This document shows, piece by piece, positions 24,098 to 33,150 of a stretch of 64,000 nt of DNA. The position numbers were made by a program, and so were the translations under genes. Position 1 is the first letter of the stretch, and every line of letters starts with the position of its first letter. The stretch is from JBKEDC01 sp047975205 (lineage in GTDB: Bacteria > Bacteroidota > Bacteroidia > Bacteroidales > Prolixibacteraceae): contig JBKEDC010000016.1 in assembly GCA_047975205.1 (NCBI GenBank), positions 1 through 64,000 of the forward strand. Reading direction: 5' to 3'. The notes beneath the pieces are model-generated. The model did no database searches. It saw nothing but the letters and a program-made list of their open reading frames with translations, and was not told the origin of the DNA.

Positions 24098-24937
24098 ATG
24101 AAAGAATTTTTTGCAAATTTATCAGGTTCCGATGCCGGAACAAAATTTTATGATTTAGTAGTTACCTATGGATTGAAATTGATAGGAGCTCTTGTAACAC
24201 TTATTATCGGTTGGTGGATAATCTCGGTTATTTGTAAAACCCTCCGAAAGTTAATGATTAAAAAAGATGTTGATCCTTCACTTCGCGGATTCATCAACAG
24301 CATGACCGGAATTGCGCTTAAAGCAGTTCTTATTGTGGTTTGTGTAAGTATGCTTGGCGTGGAAATGACATCTATTGTGGCTATCTTCGGTGCTGCCGGT
24401 TTAGCTGTAGGTATGGCGTTGTCGGGCACTTTGCAAAATTTTGCAGGTGGTGTAATGATATTGCTTTTCCGTCCGTTTCGAGTGGGCGATTTCGTAGAAG
24501 CACAAGGATACGTCGGTTCGGTAAAAGAAATTCAAATATTCGTTACCATTCTTACCACGCCGGATAATAAAACAGTGTTAATACCGAATGGCCCCCTTTC
24601 AAATGGAGCACTAATTAATTATTCGCGCCAACCGCGCCGTCGCGTTGATTTCTCATTCGGCATTGCTTATGGTCATGATTTCAACCATGCAAAAGAAGTC
24701 CTTGCCGGTTTGGTCAAAGCTGATTCGCGCATTATTCAAGATGAAGATAATATGATTGTATTGGGTGCAATGGCTGACAGTTCAGTTAACATTACGGTTA
24801 GAGTATGGGTAAATACCGATGACTATTGGGATGTATTCTTCGATATGAATAAAAAGGTATATGAGGCATTTAACGCCAATGATATTAGCATTCCATTCCC
24901 ACAAATGGATGTACATTTAGATAGGTTAGAAAAATAA
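24098..24937 (+). CDS. mscS: Small-conductance mechanosensitive channel (MscS type)
   Basis: 279 aa, close to E. coli MscS length. Three N-terminal helices lead to the pore helix with the Gly/Ala packing pattern (VAIFGAAGLAVGMALSGTLQNFAGG), followed by the beta domain (FRVGDFVEAQGYVGSVKEIQ, TPDNKTVLIPNGPLSNG) and the alpha/beta vestibule (NITVRVWVNTDDYWDV). It releases solutes on hypo-osmotic shock. It is monocistronic, closed by a terminator. A second, much larger MscS-family protein lies at 60.3-62.7 kb. Confidence 0.95.
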   Translation: MKEFFANLSGSDAGTKFYDLVVTYGLKLIGALVTLIIGWWIISVICKTLRKLMIKKDVDPSLRGFINSMTGIALKAVLIVVCVSMLGVEMTSIVAIFGAAGLAVGMALSGTLQNFAGGVMILLFRPFRVGDFVEAQGYVGSVKEIQIFVTILTTPDNKTVLIPNGPLSNGALINYSRQPRRRVDFSFGIAYGHDFNHAKEVLAGLVKADSRIIQDEDNMIVLGAMADSSVNITVRVWVNTDDYWDVFFDMNKKVYEAFNANDISIPFPQMDVHLDRLEK

Positions 24938-24960
24938 CCAAAACTCAAAAAAATCAATAG

Positions 24961-24991
24961 ACTAGAGGTGCAATTCGTACCTCTAGTTTTG
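24961..24991 (+). terminator. Terminator of the MscS gene
   Basis: Stem actagaggt / acctctagt with a 9-nt loop, followed by a T-rich tail. Confidence 0.8.
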
Positions 24992-25099
24992 TTTTGAAGA
25001 ACCACATCTGCAATTTGTTTTAGTTATTCCGAATATTATTTGCTTATCGTTGTTTAAAATCCTACTTTTCACGCTATAAAACTAAAAAGATGAAAACTT

Positions 25100-25762
25100 A
25101 TGAGTGATTATTTTTCTGATCCGATTGGTAGATTAATGGGGCTACGCTATAAATCGCACCCTTGGCACGGAATAGCCATCGGCAAAGAAGCCCCCCAACG
25201 GGTAACTGCCTTTATTGAAGTAGTGCCTACCGATACGGTAAAATATGAAATTGAAAAAGATAGTGGATATCTGCTCCTCGACCGTCCACAAAAATATTCT
25301 AACGTAGTTCCGGCACTCTATGGTTTTATTCCTCAAACCTATTGCGGAGAAGGTGTGGGAAAGCTATGCATGAGTAAGACCGGTAAAACAAACATTATGG
25401 GCGATCGTGACCCTATTGATATTTGTGTGCTTACAGAACGAGATATTGTTCATGGCGATATTTTGGTGCATGCCCGACCAATCGGTGGGTTCCGTATGAT
25501 TGACGGAGATGAGGCCGATGATAAAATTATAGCTGTGCTCGATAACGATGTAGTGTATGAGCATTATGAAAACTTATCGGAATTACCTCCGGTGGTAGTG
25601 CAACGATTGAAACATTATTTCTTGACTTACAAAGACATGCCGGGTCAGCCGAATGATACGGAGATTACGCATGTGTATGATTCAGAAGAAGCATACGAAG
25701 TTATTCGCTGCTCTATGAAAGACTATCGCACACGTTTTGAAAACCTATTTAAGCTGAGGTAA
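25100..25762 (+). CDS. ppa: Inorganic pyrophosphatase (soluble family I)
   Basis: 220 aa. The family signature GDRDPIDICVL with its three metal-binding aspartates is present. Upstream segments HPWHGIAIG and FIEVVPTDTVKYEIEKDSG fit family I enzymes, with the Lys and Glu positions of the active site. The product removes pyrophosphate from biosynthetic reactions in the cytoplasm. It is followed by a strong terminator and is probably a single-gene unit. Confidence 0.95.
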   Translation: MSDYFSDPIGRLMGLRYKSHPWHGIAIGKEAPQRVTAFIEVVPTDTVKYEIEKDSGYLLLDRPQKYSNVVPALYGFIPQTYCGEGVGKLCMSKTGKTNIMGDRDPIDICVLTERDIVHGDILVHARPIGGFRMIDGDEADDKIIAVLDNDVVYEHYENLSELPPVVVQRLKHYFLTYKDMPGQPNDTEITHVYDSEEAYEVIRCSMKDYRTRFENLFKLR

Positions 25763-25791
25763 GACTCAACTAAAACAGGTTTACACAAAAA

Positions 25792-25827
25792 ACACCCTGC
25801 TTAGCCAACTAAGCAGGGTGTTTTTTT
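25792..25827 (+). terminator. Terminator of ppa
   Basis: Perfect 13-bp stem (acaccctgcttag and its complement), 4-nt loop, then seven T. Confidence 0.93.
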
Positions 25828-26134
25828 ATGTATCTCTTAGAATAATATATCGTATAAAAATACAAATAAATGAGTAATGTTGATTTGTACTATATTTCCT
25901 TCTGATAGACAGGTGTTTATCATGTATTTTATAGCCAATTCTCATACCAGAAAAGGTGGCGGAGTTTATTTTTAGTTTATTTCTTGAAGAGAAAGCAAAG
26001 AGAAATCTATTTGTTACTCCATCATCTGTTGAGAATAGCTCGCACAAGTATATTTATGCACTATTCTTGTTTATGATTTTGTATAAATATGTTTAGGCAC
26101 TTGATCTTGGGCTCATAATATTGCCGATAAATAG
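25828..26134. other. Intergenic stretch without a recognisable gene
   Basis: AT-rich spacer after the ppa terminator. The longest frame (73 codons, minus strand, 25,826-26,047) begins in the terminator zone and shows no family motif, so it is not called. Confidence 0.5.
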
Positions 26135-26173
26135 ATAATACACCTATTATTCTTTGAATAATAGGTGTATTAT
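26135..26173. repeat. Perfect 18-bp stem hairpin
   Basis: Arms of 18 bases (26,135-26,152 and 26,156-26,173; ataatacacctattattc) with a 3-nt loop ttt. It is AT rich, without a GC-rich base or a clear T-run. It lies 56 bp before the next start codon and could be a terminator or a small repeat. Confidence 0.8.
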
Positions 26174-26229
26174 TGCATTTTGGAATCAAAATTGCTTAAC
26201 CTCAATTAGTTTTTATTATTTTTGCATCA

Positions 26230-27030
26230 ATGCATAAGATCTTAACATTAACCATATTGATTTGTACAATGCTAACCCCGGTGGGTATAATGGCAAAAGG
26301 AGGCGATGATATCATTGACCCTGTTTTGGTGTATTTTAAAGGTAGATTGCTTGATAAGCTTACGGGAAAACCTGTGGCATATGCTAATGTGGTAAATTTG
26401 CGCACCAGAGGAGGTACCAGTACCGATATCAACGGTAACTTCTCGATGGAAATGCTTAACGTAGATACTATGATTGTTTCTGTGTTGGGTTATTCCAAAG
26501 ATAGACTCACAATTCCATTGACTTACAGTGAAGACAGCATTCAGGTGTATAAGTTGGAAGCCATCCGTTTTCCTATTGATAAGGTAGATGTTACCGGTGA
26601 AAAACGAGAACTGAATTTGGGAGATTTAGGAACCGGTAAGGTTGATTCTTTATCACCTGAGTATAGGGCTGTAACGTGGAGCGAAAAACCAAAATGGTGG
26701 CAGGCACTTCTTAATCCGATAAAATTCGGACAATATCACGGGAAAGCTGAAAAAGAACGCAGAGAAATGCGCGAATCTTTAGCTTCAGAGGCTGATTGGA
26801 GACGCTTGTCAAAATTTTACAATCAAGATATGGTGTATGAGCTTACCGGATTGAAAGGAGCATCGGCAGATACATTTATGATGTTTTTCAATCAGCGCAA
26901 TCGCTTAACGGGAAGAGCTTCCGAATATGATGTTCGAGAGGCGATTACAAAAATCTATAAACAATATATGGAAGAGCGTTACGGTAAGAAAACACAAGAA
27001 GATAACGAGGATAACGAAGACGATAAATAA
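26230..27030 (+). CDS. Secreted protein with carboxypeptidase-regulatory-like domain
   Basis: 266 aa. Signal peptide at 1-22 (KILTLTILICTMLTPVGIMA). A CarboxypepD-regulatory-like/CNA-B type beta domain follows (about 35-110: GRLLDKLTGKPVAYANVVNL, GGTSTDINGNFSMEM, VSVLGYSKDRLTI), as found at the start of many Bacteroidetes surface proteins. The C-terminal half is charged and ends in an Asp/Glu/Asn run (EDNEDNEDDK). Function unknown. The stop is 2 bp before cysS, so they share a transcript. A TATTTTTG box at 26,217-26,224 lies only 5 bp before this ATG, so either that box is not used or translation starts further in. Confidence 0.82.
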   Translation: MHKILTLTILICTMLTPVGIMAKGGDDIIDPVLVYFKGRLLDKLTGKPVAYANVVNLRTRGGTSTDINGNFSMEMLNVDTMIVSVLGYSKDRLTIPLTYSEDSIQVYKLEAIRFPIDKVDVTGEKRELNLGDLGTGKVDSLSPEYRAVTWSEKPKWWQALLNPIKFGQYHGKAEKERREMRESLASEADWRRLSKFYNQDMVYELTGLKGASADTFMMFFNQRNRLTGRASEYDVREAITKIYKQYMEERYGKKTQEDNEDNEDDK

Positions 27031-27032
27031 AA

Positions 27033-28502
27033 ATGACAAATCAATTGTATATATATAACACGCTGTCGAGAAAGAAAGAGTTGTTTACTCCTCTTCATGA
27101 GGGAAAGGTGGGCTTGTATGTTTGCGGACCCACAGTATATGGTAAAGCACATCTTGGTCATGCCCGACCGGCAGTAACCTTTGATTTGTTATTCCGTTAT
27201 TTAACCCATCAGGGATATAAGGTGCGCTACGTGCGCAACATTACCGATGTTGGTCATTTAGCTAATGATGCCGATGAGGGAGAAGATAAAATTGCAAAGA
27301 AAGCTCGCTTAGATGAGTTGGAACCCATGGAAGTAGTACAAAAATATACGAATGACTATCACACATGCATGCGCGAATTAAATGTCTTGCCCCCAAGTAT
27401 TGAGCCGAGGGCAACAGGACATATTATAGAGCAGATAGCCTTGGTAGAGAAAATTCTAGCTGCAGGTTATGCGTATGAGAGTAATGGTTCTGTATATTTT
27501 GATGTGCCTAAATATGCTAAAGATTTCCCCTATGGGGAGCTGTCTGGTAGGAAGATTGAAGATTTGCAATCTAATACTCGCGAATTGGACGGACAGCAAG
27601 AAAAGCAATCTTCATTAGATTTTGCCATTTGGAAGAAAGCATCTCCGGAGCACATCATGCGTTGGCCTTCGCGTTGGAGTGATGGCTTCCCCGGTTGGCA
27701 TTTAGAGTGTACAGCTATGGGATGTAAATATTTGGGGGAGGAGTTTGATATTCACGGAGGAGGAATGGATTTAACTTTTCCACACCATGAAGCAGAAATA
27801 GCACAGTCAAAGGCAGCTTATGGACATTCTACCGTGCGCTATTGGATGCATAATAATATGATTACCTTGAATGGTCAGAAAATGGGGAAATCATTGGGTA
27901 ATGCTATTTCCTTAGATATGTTTTTCAGTGGAGAACACGAACTGTTAGAGCATGCCTATAGCCCGATGGTTATTCGATTTTTTATGCTTACAGCCCATTA
28001 TCGCAGCACACTTGATTTCTCAAATGAAGCCTTACAGGCTGCCGAAAAAGGCATGGAACGATTGCTCAAAGCTTGCAAAACTTTGGATAAAATAACAGCT
28101 TCGGCAGAGTCAACTGTACGAGTATCAGAAATCGGAGCAAAATGCTTTGATGCTATGAATGATGATTTAAACACGCCCATAGCCATTGCTCATCTCTTTG
28201 ACGGAGTAAAACTTATTAACCAATTGGCAGAAGGTAAATCAGTAATTAATGAAGCAGATTTGCTAGAGCTTAGAAAGTTATACCACACCTTTGTGATCGA
28301 ACTGTTCGGCTTAGAATCCGATGAGAAGAATGGCTCCGGCATGCAAGCACTTGACTATACTATGGGACTAATCTTACAACTCCGTGCCGATGCTAAAGCT
28401 AATAAAGATTGGGCTACAGCCGATAAGATTCGAGATGAACTGACTGCGGCAGGTATCGTAGTTAAAGATACTAAGGATGGTGTGAGTTGGGAGCTAAACT
28501 AA
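27033..28502 (+). CDS. cysS: Cysteinyl-tRNA synthetase
   Basis: 489 aa, standard length. Class I motifs: GKAHLGHARP (HIGH equivalent) and KMGKSLG (KMSKS equivalent). Zinc ligands are placed as in the family: YVCGPTVY, WHLECTAMGCKY and the His pair TFPHHEAE. It charges tRNA-Cys. It follows the secreted protein gene by 2 bp, a pairing with no obvious functional link. Confidence 0.98.
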   Translation: MTNQLYIYNTLSRKKELFTPLHEGKVGLYVCGPTVYGKAHLGHARPAVTFDLLFRYLTHQGYKVRYVRNITDVGHLANDADEGEDKIAKKARLDELEPMEVVQKYTNDYHTCMRELNVLPPSIEPRATGHIIEQIALVEKILAAGYAYESNGSVYFDVPKYAKDFPYGELSGRKIEDLQSNTRELDGQQEKQSSLDFAIWKKASPEHIMRWPSRWSDGFPGWHLECTAMGCKYLGEEFDIHGGGMDLTFPHHEAEIAQSKAAYGHSTVRYWMHNNMITLNGQKMGKSLGNAISLDMFFSGEHELLEHAYSPMVIRFFMLTAHYRSTLDFSNEALQAAEKGMERLLKACKTLDKITASAESTVRVSEIGAKCFDAMNDDLNTPIAIAHLFDGVKLINQLAEGKSVINEADLLELRKLYHTFVIELFGLESDEKNGSGMQALDYTMGLILQLRADAKANKDWATADKIRDELTAAGIVVKDTKDGVSWELN

Positions 28503-28542
28503 ATAGAAACTTGAGTCTTATCCCTTAAATATAATAAAGCAT

Positions 28543-29019
28543 ATGAAACGCATACTTCTAATACTGACTTTTTTTGTAGCTCTAAGTGCACAAGCACAAA
28601 CTTCTGTTTATAATCCGAAAGCTAATGCTAAATCAGATGTTGCAGCTGCTGTTAAACGAGCTAAACAAGAAGGCAAACACGTGCTTATTCAAGTTGGAGG
28701 GAATTGGTGTCCTTGGTGTATCAAACTCCATGCCTTTTTTGATGAAAATGAAGCGGTAAACAAAACTTTGCATGATAGTTATATTTTTGTCTTGGTGAAC
28801 TACAGTAAAGAAAATAAAAATAAAGAGCTCTTGGCACAGTTAGGATATCCACAACGTTTTGGTTTTCCTGTTTTACTAGTGCTCGATGCTGATGGAAATA
28901 GGATCCATACGCAAAACTCGGCTTATTTGGAGAAAGATGGTGGCTATTCAGAAAAGACTATTAATACTTTCCTAAAACAATGGTCACCCGATGCATTAGA
29001 CCCGATTAATTATCAGTAA
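28543..29019 (+). CDS. Exported thioredoxin-fold protein
   Basis: 158 aa with a signal peptide (1-19, ILLILTFFVALSAQAQ). The active site is CPWC in GGNWCPWCIKLHAFF, and the cis-Pro segment is RFGFPVLLVLD. The CPWC centre and the thioredoxin_7-like layout suggest a periplasmic thiol reductase or oxidase. The stop overlaps the next start by 1 nt (taatg), so it is coupled to the NlpC/P60 gene. Confidence 0.9.
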   Translation: MKRILLILTFFVALSAQAQTSVYNPKANAKSDVAAAVKRAKQEGKHVLIQVGGNWCPWCIKLHAFFDENEAVNKTLHDSYIFVLVNYSKENKNKELLAQLGYPQRFGFPVLLVLDADGNRIHTQNSAYLEKDGGYSEKTINTFLKQWSPDALDPINYQ

Positions 29020-30221
29020 TGAAACTTCGTATTGCTTTATTGTTACTATTCCTAGCCTGTTTTGGTTCATGTCATACGTCTAATATTGAGGAAAATTTTC
29101 AGACGAACTTAACTGCTACTCTAAAACAATTTATACCTGATAAAAGAGTGCAATTATTCGAGATAAAGCTAGAAAAGAAGAAGAATACTGTCTATCTTAG
29201 AGGTGAGAGTACAAACGCAGAGGCTACTCAATACTTGCTATCCCTTTTAGCTAAAGATTATCCTTTAAATCAGATTCATAATGAAGTGCGTCAATTGCCG
29301 GATACAGCAGTAGGTATGTATACTTGGGCTTTGGTCAAGCAATCGGTCGTACCTATGCGAGCAAAGCAAGGTGATGCTAATGAAATGGTTTCTCAGGCTA
29401 TTATGGGAACTCCCATTCGGTTGCTTGATAGATGTGGAGACTGGTATTTGGTTCAAAGTCCTGATGGATATTTGTCTTATATGGAAAATACGGTGCTCCA
29501 ACCATTAACAGAACAAGAATTCAAATCTTGGCGAAGTTCAAAAGAACGGTATATATTCACTGCTGTTAATGGCTGGGCTTATACCGAAGCAGATAGTAAA
29601 TCGCAGGTAGTGTGTGATCTAGTAGAAGGGTGTATTTTTCAGGCAAAAAGCTATAATACTCACTTCCTGAGGATTTTATTGCCTGATGGTAGAATTGCTT
29701 ATGTGAAGAAGCAAGATTGCGTCTCATTTTCTAGTTGGGGTAATCAAAAATTAGATGATATTAATGCACGTAATGTTATAGCGGATGCCAAAAGATTAAT
29801 GGGGGTACCATACCTATGGGGAGGTATTTCTACAAAGGGAATCGATTGTTCAGGTTTTACTAAATTGGTATTTCAGTCTCAGGGTATTTTGTTAGAGCGA
29901 GATGCATCTCAGCAGCAGAAGTATGGAAAACAAATAGACGTGACAAACTTGTCTAATTTTCGTCCCGGAGATTTACTGTTTTTTGGAAAAACGCCCAAGG
30001 CTACACACGTGGGCATCTATATAGGAAATACTCGTTTCATTCATGCTTCAGGGATGGTTAAGATCAGCAGTTTAGATCCAACTAAACCTGATTATAGCGA
30101 GAAACGAGATAAAACATTGATTTCAGCATGTCGCATTCTGCAAAGCGAGGAGGGACTTTGTGTTACCACGATCAAGAAGTGTGGCTGGTATGTTGATTAT
30201 CCCCAATTCATAAATAAATGA
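29019..30221 (+). CDS. NlpC/P60 family cell-wall peptidase lipoprotein with SH3 domains
   Basis: 400 aa. A lipobox (FLACFGSC, Cys about 18) predicts an outer-membrane or periplasmic lipoprotein. Two SH3b-like modules (about 100-160 and 180-235) precede the catalytic domain with Cys in GIDCSGFTKLVF and His in ATHVGIYIGNTRFIHASG. This architecture is shared with YkfC-type gamma-D-glutamyl-L-diamino-acid endopeptidases that trim peptidoglycan peptides; the exact bond is inferred. It overlaps the thioredoxin gene by 1 nt and purT by 4 nt. Confidence 0.92.
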   Translation: MKLRIALLLLFLACFGSCHTSNIEENFQTNLTATLKQFIPDKRVQLFEIKLEKKKNTVYLRGESTNAEATQYLLSLLAKDYPLNQIHNEVRQLPDTAVGMYTWALVKQSVVPMRAKQGDANEMVSQAIMGTPIRLLDRCGDWYLVQSPDGYLSYMENTVLQPLTEQEFKSWRSSKERYIFTAVNGWAYTEADSKSQVVCDLVEGCIFQAKSYNTHFLRILLPDGRIAYVKKQDCVSFSSWGNQKLDDINARNVIADAKRLMGVPYLWGGISTKGIDCSGFTKLVFQSQGILLERDASQQQKYGKQIDVTNLSNFRPGDLLFFGKTPKATHVGIYIGNTRFIHASGMVKISSLDPTKPDYSEKRDKTLISACRILQSEEGLCVTTIKKCGWYVDYPQFINK

Positions 30222-31387
30222 TTATGCAAAAGAAGATTATGCTGCTAGGCTCGGGTGAGCTAGGAAAGGAATTTGTAATTGCAGCTCAACGATGGGGGCA
30301 AACAGTTATCGCTGTTGATAGCTATGCAGGAGCTCCTGCTATGCAAGTAGCAGATATTGCAGAGGTAATAAACATGTTAAATAGAGATGCTCTTGACTCA
30401 ATAGTTGCTAAGCATCAACCGGATTTAATTGTTCCTGAAATTGAAGCAATTCGGACAGAACGTTTCTATGACTATGAGGATCAGGGTATTCAGATAGTTC
30501 CATCGGCTAAGGCTGCTAATTTTACGATGAATAGAAAAGCTATTCGAGATATGGCAGCTATTGATTTGGGATTGAAAACAGCGAGATATCATTACGCTAA
30601 GACTTTTGAAGAATTTACTGCGGCAATTAAGAAGGTAGGAATGCCTTGTGTGGTTAAACCCTTAATGTCATCATCGGGCAAAGGACAATCAATAATAAAA
30701 ACAATTGCAGATATAAATGATGCATGGAAAGTAGCCACAGAAAAAGGTAGAGGAGATGCTGATGAAGTCATTGTAGAAGCTTTCGTTCCTTTTATAAATG
30801 AAGTAACATTGTTGACAGTCACTCAAAAAAATGGTGAGACGCTGTTTTGCAGACCTATTGGTCATCGCCAGGAGCGAGGTGATTACCAAGAAAGTTGGCA
30901 GCCCGTGAATTTGCCGGATGGATTTGAGGAAAAGGCACAAAATATGGCAACCAAAGTGACGTCGGCTTTAGGAGGTGCCGGCATTTGGGGTGTAGAATTT
31001 TTTATTACTGCCGATGATGTAGTATTTAATGAATTATCTCCTCGTCCGCACGATACGGGTATGGTTACTTTGGCAGGAACGCAGAACCTAAACGAATTTG
31101 AATTGCATTGTCGTGCTGTGTTGGGGTTGCCCATTGTTGAGATTCGCCAAGAAAAGTCTGGTGCAAGTGCTGTAATTCTGGCAAACAAAGCGAGTACTAA
31201 TCCAAATTACATCGGTATTGAGAAAGTATGTGAGAATGCACTGGCTGATTTTCGGATATTTGGTAAATCTGAAGCCCGAGAACATCGTAGGATGGGAGTC
31301 GTTTTACTGCAAGGAGAATTGGGAGAAGATGTGTTGAAGTTACAACGAGAATCAAGAATATTAGCCGATAAAGTAAGCGTGGAGTAG
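30218..31387 (+). CDS. purT: Formate-dependent phosphoribosylglycinamide formyltransferase
   Basis: 389 aa ATP-grasp enzyme that makes formyl-GAR from GAR, formate and ATP in purine synthesis. Seen: N-terminal MLLGSGELGKEFVIAAQRWG, PEIEAIRTERF, the ATP-grasp loop KPLMSSSGKGQS, GVEFFITADDVVFNELSPRPHDTGMVTL, and FGKSEAREHRRMGV near the end. It overlaps the NlpC/P60 gene by 4 nt. The clustering with wall peptidase genes looks like simple co-transcription. Confidence 0.97.
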   Translation: MIMQKKIMLLGSGELGKEFVIAAQRWGQTVIAVDSYAGAPAMQVADIAEVINMLNRDALDSIVAKHQPDLIVPEIEAIRTERFYDYEDQGIQIVPSAKAANFTMNRKAIRDMAAIDLGLKTARYHYAKTFEEFTAAIKKVGMPCVVKPLMSSSGKGQSIIKTIADINDAWKVATEKGRGDADEVIVEAFVPFINEVTLLTVTQKNGETLFCRPIGHRQERGDYQESWQPVNLPDGFEEKAQNMATKVTSALGGAGIWGVEFFITADDVVFNELSPRPHDTGMVTLAGTQNLNEFELHCRAVLGLPIVEIRQEKSGASAVILANKASTNPNYIGIEKVCENALADFRIFGKSEAREHRRMGVVLLQGELGEDVLKLQRESRILADKVSVE

Positions 31388-31558
31388 TAGTCCCAATTCG
31401 TAGTATAGATTTATCTTTGACAAGAGGTGAGTTTATTTTGCTTGGTGAATAAAAGATTATTCTCTTCCAACCTAACCTTAGAAAGTGGCATAAATTTTAT
31501 GTCGTTTTTCTGTAGATGTAGAAATAAGCGGACTAGTTGTTATTTTATAAGACGCACT

Positions 31559-31590
31559 TTTGTAAAAGCATACATTATTCTTTATGTTTG
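31559..31590 (+). promoter_or_regulatory. Bacteroidetes sigma-type promoter for the GntR gene
   Basis: TTTG (31,559-31,562), 20-nt spacer, TATGTTTG (31,583-31,590), matching the TTTG/TAnnTTTG consensus. It lies 20 bp before the start codon. Confidence 0.75.
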
Positions 31591-31610
31591 TGAACCTAAA
31601 AAACTAGCTT

Positions 31611-32615
31611 ATGAACAACTTTCAATTTACAACAGATCCAAACTCAACTAAACTTAAATATGTGCAGTTGGTTGATGCTATATCTGAAGCAATATCGAAT
31701 CATGATTTGCAAGAGGGCGGTTTATTGCCGTCAGTAAACTATCTTATTAAGGAATGCTCGCTATCGAGAGATACCGTATTTAAAGCTTATGGAGAACTAA
31801 AAAACAGAGGCTTAATTGTATCGGTTCCGAATCGCGGATATTTTGTGGCACACGCCAACACCAAAGTATTACTGTTCTTAGATACCTTTAAGGCATATAA
31901 AGAAGTACTTTATGCCTCGTTTATCAAAAACATACCGAGTAGCGTGGGGGTCGATTTACATTTTCACCATTATAACATAGAGTCGTTTGAGCGAACTATT
32001 GACGAGTCCATAGGTAAATATTCGGCATATATTGTTATGAGCTTCGATCATCCGAAAATGGCAGATATCATGAAGAAGCTTCCCACAGATAAGTTATTGG
32101 TCATTGATTGGAATATTCATTGTCCTACGGAATGTTCAACAGTATATCAATCATTTGGTTCGGGTTTGTATGAGGCGTTAGCTTCTGATTTAGATATTTA
32201 TGCTAAGTATGATGAGTTCATATATGTATATCCGGAATTTACTGACCACCCGAAGGTGAGTATAGCCATGTTTGAGAGCTTCTGCAAAGACCATGATATT
32301 GTTTATCGAATAATGACGCAATCGCAGGATTTACAAGTAAAGAAAGGCGAGCTGTATTTGATGGTAAGTGATAGAATGCTTTCGAGACTGCTCGACCAGT
32401 GTGCGGAAGCTGATTTAGAGTTAGGAGGAGATGTAGGAGTGCTGTCTTACAATGAAACTCCAATGAAAAAATATATTAAAGATGGTATATCAGCGATTAC
32501 TACTGATTTTCGAGAAATGGGTAAAATCGTTGCCCACTTTGTGGGAAGTGGCGAACATGTAAATAAGTGTATTCCTACTCGCTTGATTAAAAGAAATTCC
32601 ATACTTTCGGAATAA
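31611..32615 (+). CDS. GntR-family transcriptional regulator with LacI-type effector domain
   Basis: 334 aa. Winged helix at about 20-85 (LPSVNYLIKECSLSRDTVFKAYGELKNRGLI is the HTH core, VPNRGYFV the wing). The remainder (about 90-330) is a periplasmic-binding-protein-like sugar sensor (MSFDHPKMADIM, LLVIDWNIH, ending IPTRLIKRNSIL), as in AraR-type regulators of Bacteroidetes. No sugar gene is adjacent: upstream is purT and downstream a 535-bp spacer, then the ROK gene. Its target could be the ROK/Sus locus or a distant one; the xylose operon is 13 kb away. Confidence 0.9.
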   Translation: MNNFQFTTDPNSTKLKYVQLVDAISEAISNHDLQEGGLLPSVNYLIKECSLSRDTVFKAYGELKNRGLIVSVPNRGYFVAHANTKVLLFLDTFKAYKEVLYASFIKNIPSSVGVDLHFHHYNIESFERTIDESIGKYSAYIVMSFDHPKMADIMKKLPTDKLLVIDWNIHCPTECSTVYQSFGSGLYEALASDLDIYAKYDEFIYVYPEFTDHPKVSIAMFESFCKDHDIVYRIMTQSQDLQVKKGELYLMVSDRMLSRLLDQCAEADLELGGDVGVLSYNETPMKKYIKDGISAITTDFREMGKIVAHFVGSGEHVNKCIPTRLIKRNSILSE

Positions 32616-32638
32616 AGATTAAAATAAATCATTTATAA

Positions 32639-32678
32639 AAGAAGAGCTGTGTCAGATTTTGATGCAGCTTTTCTTCTT
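32639..32678 (+). terminator. Terminator of the GntR gene
   Basis: Imperfect stem aagaagagctg / cagcttttcttctt separated by about 15 nt, with a T-rich right arm. It lies 24 bp after the stop. Confidence 0.6.
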
Positions 32679-33150
32679 ATAATATAGATATAAAAGGTGC
32701 TAGCTGCATGCATACTCCTCGATAAATAGTCTGATAAAATACCGGTTGACCCAATCCTCAATTATAAATATTCAGAAAAACAGTTTTTATAGTATATCCA
32801 TTCCTGAGATAATCTCTGAAAATCATATTTTTATTTTTTCCTCATTGAGATTTAGATGAAAATGGTATGTTTATATAATTTATTAATCAGGATTACCGCA
32901 TATAACATATTCCCTTCGATAAACGGTATAATTATGTAAAAATATAGAATGCAGAGGTCTATGATGATATTCACAAAAATCTGCTTCAAAATAAGTAGAC
33001 ATCATTACTAATTGTTCTTTTTATTAATAAGACGTAGTTTTTTATTTATGTTTAATAACTTAAAAATGTGTGAAATACTTTTTAAATTTTTTTAAAAAGA
33101 TTAGGTTGCTTTTGAAAAAAAATCATAAGTTTGCTGTATAAATCAAGAAT
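32679..33150. other. AT-rich spacer upstream of the ROK gene
   Basis: No gene seen. A -7-like box TAAGTTTG at 33,126-33,133 lies 17 bp before the ROK start; a correctly spaced TTTG is not present (nearest 11 nt upstream). Confidence 0.55.

Noticed and set aside
25826..26047. 73-codon minus-strand frame after ppa
   Set aside because: Overlaps the edge of a strong terminator and shows no protein family features.
31427..31651. 74-codon frame upstream of the GntR regulator
   Set aside because: It overlaps the near-consensus promoter and the regulator start and has no recognisable domain.
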